Under the pieces are notes generated by a model. That model had not been told where the DNA came from and searched no databases. It saw only the letters and a list, made by a program, of their open reading frames with translations. From the NCBI GenBank assembly GCA_011390435.1, contig JAABSK010000061.1, positions 1 through 11,982 on the forward strand: a stretch of 11,982 nucleotides of DNA, written 5' to 3'. Source of the stretch: Desulfobacteraceae bacterium (GTDB lineage: Bacteria > Desulfobacterota > Desulfobacteria > Desulfobacterales > Desulfobacteraceae). Shown here in pieces: positions 7,022 to 11,982 of the stretch. Every line of letters starts with the position of its first letter. Positions within the stretch are counted from its first letter, which is position 1. The position numbers and the translations under genes are program-made.

Positions 7022-8086
7022 TCAACTATCACACAGACGGTTCCGCTTCGGACAATCACGGCAGATTCCCACAGGTCTGCCAGCTGCCAGACTGTCCCGA
7101 AAACCGGCATAGGCCTTTGTCCGCCAGATGACCGGCAGCAGCTGGCCGGTGACATTTCCGAAAGTCATCCGCCTGTAGGGAACGGCTTGGCCCTGACGGA
7201 CATACCCGACATCATCCACCGGCAGATTGGTATAAACACAGGGCGAAACCACTCCGTCTGCTGCAATGAACGTTGCCCTTCCTATATTTTCGCTACAGAC
7301 CGTCCCTTCGCCGTCCTCGGAGGCAAAACCGGGGGTGTGGATGGTCACACCCAAATCAGCCCCCGCCCTTTGCAGAGCCGTCAGGCGGTCCGCCAGGGCC
7401 TGGCGCGCCTGTCCGGTCTGCGGTGAAAGCACTTCCTGTGACAAGGAAATACCCGGCTCAAAATCCAGTACACTAACCACGGCCTCGGACACACCGTGGT
7501 CAGCCATCAGACGCGGTAAACCATCCAAATCCTTCAACCCGGAGCGCAGCAGCATATAAGCGATATGAACAGCAGGCGTATCACTTTGCCGGGACTGCCG
7601 GATCTGTCGGATCAGATCCATTTTCTCCAGAACTTTTGAAAGGGTGGTTCCAGCCCGGGCCTTGTCATTGCATTCGGGTGTGGTGCCGGCCAGAGAAAAA
7701 GCCAGGATGTCCAGACCCGCATCCATGACCTGCCGGATCCGCTCCCCGGTGAGCAGCATTCCGTTGGAGGTTGTGCCCACCATGCATCCGGCAGCTTTGG
7801 CCAGACGGATCATGGCCGGCAAATCCGGATGCAGAAACGGCTCCCCCCACCCCTGCAGATAGGCCAGTGATGTCCTGCGCAGGGACGGTACCAGCCGCTC
7901 AAACGTCTCCAGCGGCATGAACCGGTCCTGCCAGCGCCGGCCATAGACAGTTCGGGGACAGTAGCTGCAGGCGGCGTTGCAGGTGGAGGTCACCTCAACC
8001 TGAATCCAGTCCTTAGGTTCCAGAAGCACGGTGTGCTCCCACAAGGAACGCAGTCTTGCGGCTAAGGCATCTGTGTTGAAGGTCAT
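7022..8086 (-). CDS. Radical SAM/SPASM domain protein
   Basis: Counting from the ATG at 8084-8086, the 354-residue product has the radical SAM cluster motif CNAACSYC (Cys36, Cys40, Cys43), which binds the [4Fe-4S] cluster that cleaves S-adenosylmethionine. The GWGEPF element (GEP at 81-83) helps bind SAM, TTSNGMLL follows, and the middle forms the usual barrel. The C-terminal region has a cysteine in SPCVYTNLP and a final CRDCPKRNRLC (342, 345, 352), consistent with a SPASM or related auxiliary cluster. Such proteins modify peptides, anaerobically activate other enzymes or act on small molecules; no substrate peptide or partner gene is evident here, so the reaction is open. A GTG at 8131 would add 15 residues but lies inside a terminator hairpin. 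The ATG at 8086 lacks a clear ribosome binding site and follows an A-rich tract. Confidence 0.9.
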   Translation of the reverse strand: MTFNTDALAARLRSLWEHTVLLEPKDWIQVEVTSTCNAACSYCPRTVYGRRWQDRFMPLETFERLVPSLRRTSLAYLQGWGEPFLHPDLPAMIRLAKAAGCMVGTTSNGMLLTGERIRQVMDAGLDILAFSLAGTTPECNDKARAGTTLSKVLEKMDLIRQIRQSRQSDTPAVHIAYMLLRSGLKDLDGLPRLMADHGVSEAVVSVLDFEPGISLSQEVLSPQTGQARQALADRLTALQRAGADLGVTIHTPGFASEDGEGTVCSENIGRATFIAADGVVSPCVYTNLPVDDVGYVRQGQAVPYRRMTFGNVTGQLLPVIWRTKAYAGFRDSLAAGRPVGICRDCPKRNRLCDS

Positions 8087-8102
8087 ACGCTTTTTTTTTC
8101 GC

Positions 8103-8144
8103 AAAAAAAGACCCGGGCAGACCGAATTCACGGTCCGCCCGGGT
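8103..8144 (-). terminator. Strong intrinsic terminator of the exporter operon
   Basis: A 14-base stem with one mismatch pairs 8111-8124 (ACCCGGGCAGACCG) with 8131-8144 around the loop AATTCA. Read on the minus strand it is followed by C and seven U (8109-8103). This is a classical rho-independent terminator, 24 bases past the stop of the small membrane protein gene. Confidence 0.85.
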
Positions 8145-8168
8145 CGGGGTTTCAGGGTTCAAGCCATT

Positions 8169-8432
8169 CTATCTGGTTTTAATGGCATGGCGGACATACA
8201 TCTGGGCAATGGCGGTTTCCTCGGACTGGGTGTACCAGTAGGCACCGGTATCGATGTCGGAAACCGCGATGGCCTGCATGACCGGCGCAATGAACGGGAG
8301 CCTGCTGCCCCAGGGCAAAATCACGTAGGCCAGGGTCCAGATCAGGGCCAGACCGGCGGCCAATCCAAGCCAGCCGCGCAGTTTGCCCCCTTTTTTGATC
8401 ATATTCCCGGTTTGAACGTCCATCTTTTGCAT
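8169..8432 (-). CDS. Small membrane protein co-transcribed with the YeiH-family exporter
   Basis: From the ATG at 8430-8432 the product is 87 residues: a short basic N-terminus (MIKKGGKLRG), one clear membrane helix (LGLAAGLALIWTLAYVILPWG) and a C-terminal tail of about 45 residues including PFIAPVMQAI, DTGAYWYTQSEETAIAQ and a basic end. A GTG at 8438 would add two residues, but AAGGA (8443-8447) lies 10 bases from the ATG and only four from the GTG, so the ATG is preferred. The gene starts 26 bases after the exporter stop and ends just before a strong terminator, so it is almost certainly the second gene of that operon. The positive-inside rule places the N-terminus in the cytoplasm. No family is recognised; a role as accessory subunit of the exporter is inferred from position only. 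Confidence 0.72.
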   Translation of the reverse strand: MQKMDVQTGNMIKKGGKLRGWLGLAAGLALIWTLAYVILPWGSRLPFIAPVMQAIAVSDIDTGAYWYTQSEETAIAQMYVRHAIKTR

Positions 8433-8458
8433 GACCACACCATCCTTGCAGATTCAGG

Positions 8459-10201
8459 TTAGTTCATCAGGCTTTCGGTAACACCGGGGAAAACCACGAA
8501 AAACATAATATAAGCCGCCAGCAGTGTCAATACCAGGTTCAGGCTCTGACCGCAGACATACAGGATGACCGGCTTGCCTCCCTTGAAATGTTTGGCCATT
8601 TCCCGGAAATTGGAGGTCAGGCCGATGGAGGCAAACGCGAAAATAAAGAACCATTCCCGGCAAATGCGGGAAAAACCGCGCAGAACACCGTGGTCCAGGA
8701 GGGCGGTGCCCTTCGCACCCATGGATTCAAACATCAGGGAAAAAATGACCGAAGCCAGGATGAATCCGAGTACGAACTTTGGAAAGCGATACCAGATCTC
8801 CATCTTGCTGACCTGCTGGCCGGGTGTGCAGTCCACCCTGGCGCACCAGTAAACCGCTACACCAAAGGCAATCACGCCGATCATCACGTTCTGGATCATT
8901 TTGATGGTGGCGGCCACAAACATGCCCACCTCACCCAGAAAGGCTCCGGCCGCCACCACCGCGCCGGTTGAATCTATGGTACCGCCGATCCAGGCCCCGC
9001 CCAGAACCGGATGCATGCCCATCGCCACGATAAAGGACGGCAGGGCGATCATCATGACCGCAGTGAAGAGCATGGACATGCCCAAAGCGATGGTCAACTC
9101 CTCTTTTGTGGCCCGGCAGGCGGCTGCCGTGGCAATGGCTGCGGACACGCCGCATACGCACATATCCGACGACACAGTGATGTTCAGGGTCTTGGATTCC
9201 ATCTTCAGAACGCGCTGACCGAAAATGTAGGTCAGCACCAGCACGGTGGGGGTGACTGCCCAGGCCACGAAAATGCCGGCCTGGCCGATGGCAAGGATTT
9301 TGCCGAACAGGATTTCAGCCCCCAGCAGCACCAGGCCGGTCTTGATGAAATATTCTGTCTGGGCCCCTTCCTGGATGAATTTTGGTGTCCCCACGGTATT
9401 GGCGATCAGCATTCCCCCGAGAATGGCCCAGATCAAAGGTCCGAAACCCCAGCTGCGCAAAGTGGCCTGCCCGCCGATGATCTCGGCCGCGATGGCCAGC
9501 AGAAAAACAAAAAGAAATCCCTGCATGAACAACGCGGGGTTTTTCCCCATCAGCTTGGCACCGGGGGTGAAAAAAAGCATGAAAATGATCATGATCCCGA
9601 TCAGGTAAGGAACTTTATTATAGGCCTTGGTTTCAGCCTTTGATTTTGCGCTGCTCTCCTTTTTCCGGGCATCCCGCCATTCCTTGATGGCGGCTTCCGC
9701 TTCCTTGTTCAGTTCCGTGTTCTGAAAATCAGCGGCAGCGGCAGCCGCCTGAACGGATTCCGCCTTTGCCAGTGCAGCATCTGTCCGTTCTTTGACCCGG
9801 GCATATGCTGCTGCAGCATTCTCCCGGATTTGTGCTGCATTTGATTCGCTCAGGTACAGGGCCTGCATCGGATTGGCAGCCCACCTGGCAGGCCGGCTCA
9901 ACCATTTGGCAAGGGTTTTGCCATGGGGCTCCTTGCTGGCGCGCAACCCGGTTTTGGCATCATTGGCCTGATGCCATTCAATGGTATGAAACCGGGCCCG
10001 GGCATCCTCTGCTTCCAGAGTAGCATTGGCTCTTGCCAGCTTTGTATCGAGGTCTGCAGGCGGCCGGGGTAAAAATACGGCCACCCCGACAGCCAGAATG
10101 ATAAATCCCAGCCAGATCGCAAGCCAGTCCTCTTTTTTGAACAGCTCGGACCATTCCCATTTTCCGACATCCCGGACAATTTCTGCATTATCCGCCATCA
10201 T
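8459..10201 (-). CDS. YeiH-family putative sulfate/anion exporter with a large soluble insertion
   Basis: This 580-residue inner-membrane protein has the YeiH/PSE (UPF0324) core: TEYFIKTGLVLLGAEILFGK (282-301), TVSSDMCVCGVSAAIATAA (342-360), a conserved ALGMSMLFTAVMMIALP helix (372-388) and GGAWIGGTIDSTGAVVAAGA (401-420), ending in GLTSNFREMAKHFKGGKP (527-543). E. coli YeiH is about 350 residues; the excess lies at the N-terminus. One helix (about 28-45) is followed by some 150 soluble, Ala/Glu/Lys-rich residues (46-196), probably helical or coiled coil, before the transporter core. The family is proposed to export sulfate or related anions, with weak experimental support. AAGGAGG (10207-10213) lies 5 bases from the first ATG and 8 from the second (10198), which may be the true start. 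The small membrane protein follows 26 bases downstream; a heme-sensor gene diverges upstream. Confidence 0.92.
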   Translation of the reverse strand: MMADNAEIVRDVGKWEWSELFKKEDWLAIWLGFIILAVGVAVFLPRPPADLDTKLARANATLEAEDARARFHTIEWHQANDAKTGLRASKEPHGKTLAKWLSRPARWAANPMQALYLSESNAAQIRENAAAAYARVKERTDAALAKAESVQAAAAAADFQNTELNKEAEAAIKEWRDARKKESSAKSKAETKAYNKVPYLIGIMIIFMLFFTPGAKLMGKNPALFMQGFLFVFLLAIAAEIIGGQATLRSWGFGPLIWAILGGMLIANTVGTPKFIQEGAQTEYFIKTGLVLLGAEILFGKILAIGQAGIFVAWAVTPTVLVLTYIFGQRVLKMESKTLNITVSSDMCVCGVSAAIATAAACRATKEELTIALGMSMLFTAVMMIALPSFIVAMGMHPVLGGAWIGGTIDSTGAVVAAGAFLGEVGMFVAATIKMIQNVMIGVIAFGVAVYWCARVDCTPGQQVSKMEIWYRFPKFVLGFILASVIFSLMFESMGAKGTALLDHGVLRGFSRICREWFFIFAFASIGLTSNFREMAKHFKGGKPVILYVCGQSLNLVLTLLAAYIMFFVVFPGVTESLMN

Positions 10202-10258
10202 ATTTTCCTCCTTGTAAAAATGATTTTCAACACGCCTTACTGCCTTTTTTAATTCCGG

Positions 10259-10298
10259 CTGTTAACCTGTTGTCCTGTTATCCCGCTATCCAAATATC
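10259..10298. repeat. Five tandem degenerate 8-base units
   Basis: Consecutive octamers read CTGTTAAC, CTGTTGTC, CTGTTATC, CCGCTATC and CAAATATC. The first three share CTGTT and a final C; the last three share the ending ATC. The array lies about 58-97 bases upstream of the exporter start, a position suited to a regulator binding site. It could also be a simple local duplication. Confidence 0.5.
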
Positions 10299-10436
10299 CA
10301 AAGCAAAACACATGCCGCTAACGAGACATCTTTTTTTCATCATAAATACAGGATGTTACCTTATACGTTCGGACCTGAACTGTAAACTCAAGTTGGCACC
10401 TGTGTATCCCCGAAGCAGCACCTCCTGCAGATCATC

Positions 10437-10465
10437 TTGCAATTTATTGATGTATTCTTTATGGT
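10437..10465 (+). promoter_or_regulatory. Weak candidate promoter of the sensor gene
   Basis: TTGCAA (10437-10442) and TATGGT (10460-10465) are 17 bases apart, each matching the sigma-70 consensus at four of six positions. The -10 element is inside the left arm of the inverted repeat at 10458-10485, so a protein bound there would block it. Confidence 0.3.
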
Positions 10466-10485
10466 GACATGGTAGACCATAAATG
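10458..10485. promoter_or_regulatory. Inverted repeat just before the sensor ribosome binding site
   Basis: TTTATGGT (10458-10465) and ACCATAAA (10476-10483) are perfect inverted 8-base arms around 10 bases (GACATGGTAG). The ribosome binding site GGAG (10487-10490) begins three bases after the right arm. It could be an operator (dimeric regulator, arm centres about 18 bases apart) or an RNA hairpin near the start codon. Confidence 0.45.
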
Positions 10486-10498
10486 TGGAGAACCCCTG

Positions 10499-11982
10499 AT
10501 GCTGACCCGCACATTTAATCTGAGACTTAAATTCATCACCGGCCTGGTGGTGTTCATCCTGGCCCTGGGCGTCTGCATCAGCCTGATCATGTACTTTCAT
10601 ATCAACTCCATCATGGAATCAGAGATCCGTCAGCGCTCCAAGATGCTGCTGGCCCAGTCCGATGCAGTCCAGGACTATGTCAAAACCGAACTGCGACCGG
10701 AGATGTTTGCCGTCCTTCCCGAAGGCCGCTTCATCCTCAAAGCCATGTCATCTTCCTACATATCCAGGGAGGTGATGACCCGGCTCAACCTGAAGGATGC
10801 ATCCCGATACCACTACCGCCGGGTGGCAGAAAACGCCAGAAATCCGTCTTCAGAGCCCAATGAGATTGAATCGGACCTGATTGGGTATTTCCAGCGGAAT
10901 CCCGATACCCGGGTCTGGGAAAACACCACCCTGGTAGAGGGCGAAGAATACCGCCTTGTGGCACGGCCCGTGGTGTTCACGGCATCGTGCATGAACTGCC
11001 ATGGAGATCCGAAAGATGCCCCGGTCGAACTCATCAATATTTACGGAGATCAAAACGGATTTCATTACCGGGTCGATGAGGTGGGCGGCGTGGTGGTGGC
11101 CGGCTTTCCCGTGGCCATGATCAAAAGCCCGGCCAAGGAACTGACCTTGCAGTACCTGATGCTGTATCTGCTGGGCATTTTCTTGTTCATCGGTCTGATC
11201 AGCCTGTTTTTTGACCGGCTGGTCATGAAAAACCTCCAGGACCTGTCCCGGATTTTCAAGACCCGGTTTTCCGGAGAAACTGAACAGGGTATTATCCAGA
11301 AACTGGAACAAAAAGATGAGATAGAAGGTTTGATCGAAGGGGTGGATGAGCTTGCGGTGTGCCTGTCCGATGCCCGCAGAAAACTGGAAGACCATACGCA
11401 GAACCTGGAAAAAATGGTGGAGGACCGGACCCGGGAACTGGACAGAAAAGCAACAAAACACCTGGGAGATGTGCGGTTGTTTGTGGATCTGCTTACCGGT
11501 TTCGGCGGGGCCCTGACCACCGGGCAGCTCTTGTCCGCCCTGCTGGAAAGCGTGGGGAAACGCTACCAGGCAACTGATGTGGTGTATTACTGTCTGGTAT
11601 CATCGGAAAAATATTATGCCTGGAAATCGGGAAAAAATGCACCGGATCTGCCGCATGAAACCAGGGATCTGTTGTGGAAAAATGAAATACTGTTCAAAGG
11701 CCGCAACCTGTTTGTCCCGGTGAAATCCCAGGAAAGCCATTGGGGTATTTTATGTCTGTTATGGGAAGACAACCCGGACCCGGCTGATTTGGACGGGGAT
11801 GTGCTGCTGGCCCTGGGGCAGCAGGTGGCGGTGCTCATTGAAAATATCCATGTATTTTCAGGCATCAGATCCCAGCACGACATGCTCCAGTCCGTGTTTG
11901 AAGGCATCAGTGACCCATTGCTGCTCATTGATGAGGATTGCCATATCATCATTACCAACCGTGCCGGTCATGATTTTCTGGG
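10499..11982 (+). CDS. Membrane sensor protein with c-type heme motif, GAF-like and PAS domains (runs off window)
   Basis: The ATG at 10499 follows GGAG by 8 bases; the frame is open to the window end (494 codons and 2 bases), so the C-terminal output domain is not seen. Order: TM1 (about 11-33), an extracytoplasmic domain of about 180 residues resembling Tll0287/DUF3365 sensors and carrying CMNCH (Cys164, Cys167, His168), a covalent c-type heme site; TM2 (about 219-240); a HAMP-like linker; a coiled coil (291-320, ending in VEDRTRELDRK as in many histidine kinases); a GAF-like region (about 325-455); and a PAS domain starting at about 462 (MLQSVFEGISDPLLLIDED). It is most likely a histidine kinase sensing redox state or a gas or small ligand at the heme, but a GGDEF or other output is possible. 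It diverges from the exporter gene, suggesting it may regulate it. Confidence 0.86.
   Translation, partial: MLTRTFNLRLKFITGLVVFILALGVCISLIMYFHINSIMESEIRQRSKMLLAQSDAVQDYVKTELRPEMFAVLPEGRFILKAMSSSYISREVMTRLNLKDASRYHYRRVAENARNPSSEPNEIESDLIGYFQRNPDTRVWENTTLVEGEEYRLVARPVVFTASCMNCHGDPKDAPVELINIYGDQNGFHYRVDEVGGVVVAGFPVAMIKSPAKELTLQYLMLYLLGIFLFIGLISLFFDRLVMKNLQDLSRIFKTRFSGETEQGIIQKLEQKDEIEGLIEGVDELAVCLSDARRKLEDHTQNLEKMVEDRTRELDRKATKHLGDVRLFVDLLTGFGGALTTGQLLSALLESVGKRYQATDVVYYCLVSSEKYYAWKSGKNAPDLPHETRDLLWKNEILFKGRNLFVPVKSQESHWGILCLLWEDNPDPADLDGDVLLALGQQVAVLIENIHVFSGIRSQHDMLQSVFEGISDPLLLIDEDCHIIITNRAGHDFL

Larger units (their letters stand above)
10202..10498. promoter_or_regulatory. Divergent intergenic control region between exporter and sensor genes
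   Basis: The 297 bases between the two divergent starts must hold both promoters. Next to the exporter lie its ribosome binding site and a run of 8-base repeats (10259-10298); next to the sensor lie a promoter candidate and a perfect inverted repeat (10437-10485). A 65-codon frame at 10270-10467 has no start signal or protein-like content and is not taken as a gene. No convincing minus-strand -35/-10 pair was found. Confidence 0.55.

Noticed and set aside
8086..8131. Extended GTG start of the radical SAM protein, adding 15 residues
   Set aside because: The extra codons lie in the terminator hairpin and poly-A tract and encode a low-complexity segment; the ATG at 8086 gives a natural N-terminus.
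8588..9643. Long plus-strand frames opposite the exporter gene (8588-8971 and 9011-9643)
   Set aside because: They are antisense to a strongly conserved transporter, and their His/Gly/Gln-rich products look like shadows.
10259..10298. Pho box reading of the CTGTT repeats
   Set aside because: Pho boxes have 7-base units at an 11-base period with CTGTCAT; here the period is 8 and the unit differs.
10394..10410. Sigma-54 type promoter suggested by TTGGCAC upstream of the sensor gene
   Set aside because: The -12 half (TTGC-like, with the essential GC) is absent at the required spacing; TATCC is found instead.
10270..10467. 65-codon plus-strand frame in the divergent intergenic region
   Set aside because: No ribosome binding site, atypical composition, and it overlaps repeats and a promoter candidate; probably non-coding.
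10850..11461. 203-codon minus-strand frame opposite the sensor gene
   Set aside because: The plus-strand frame has a start with a ribosome binding site, a CxxCH motif, GAF-like and PAS domains and no stop to the window end; the antisense frame has none of these.

Overview
The window looks like a chromosomal segment from an anaerobic, sulfate-reducing-type deltaproteobacterium (Desulfobacterota, possibly Desulfobacteraceae). This is an inference from gene content: a DUF3786 protein, an enlarged YeiH/PSE-type putative sulfate exporter, a lone radical SAM/SPASM enzyme and a sensor with an extracytoplasmic c-type heme motif. No rRNA, tRNA, CRISPR array or recognisable transposase was seen.

The left part (about 1-4165) is strongly eroded. 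One intact gene, fbaB (class I fructose-1,6-bisphosphate aldolase, 2270-3325, +), stands among broken pieces. On the minus strand these are an ABC-F ATPase fragment (263-508) and a major facilitator transporter lacking its first membrane helix (505-1611). On the plus strand they are a HAD phosphatase lacking its N-terminal half (3542-3841) and a cupin lacking its C-terminal half (3877-4083). Several short unassigned ORFs and possible gene scraps lie between them. The AT-rich stretch 1758-2269 holds no convincing complete gene.

The middle part (4184-6948, +) is orderly: a DUF3786 protein, then nicotinate phosphoribosyltransferase (pncB, NAD salvage) with a candidate promoter just upstream, then a basic single-helix membrane protein starting 17 bases after pncB and probably co-transcribed with it. 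It converges on the minus-strand genes at a possible hairpin terminator (6985-7021).

The right part (7022-11982) holds two minus-strand units and one plus-strand gene. A YeiH-family exporter with an unusual ~150-residue soluble insertion (8459-10201) and a small membrane protein (8169-8432) form an operon ending at a strong terminator (8103-8144). The radical SAM/SPASM gene (7022-8086) begins only 16 bases past that terminator's U-tract. Divergent from the exporter is a large membrane sensor (10499 to beyond the window end), with a Tll0287/DUF3365-like sensory domain carrying CxxCH, then a coiled coil, a GAF-like region and a PAS domain. The shared 297-base intergenic region carries an array of five 8-base degenerate repeats and a perfect 8+8 inverted repeat just before the sensor's ribosome binding site. 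This makes a heme-sensor/exporter regulatory unit the most interesting hypothesis here.
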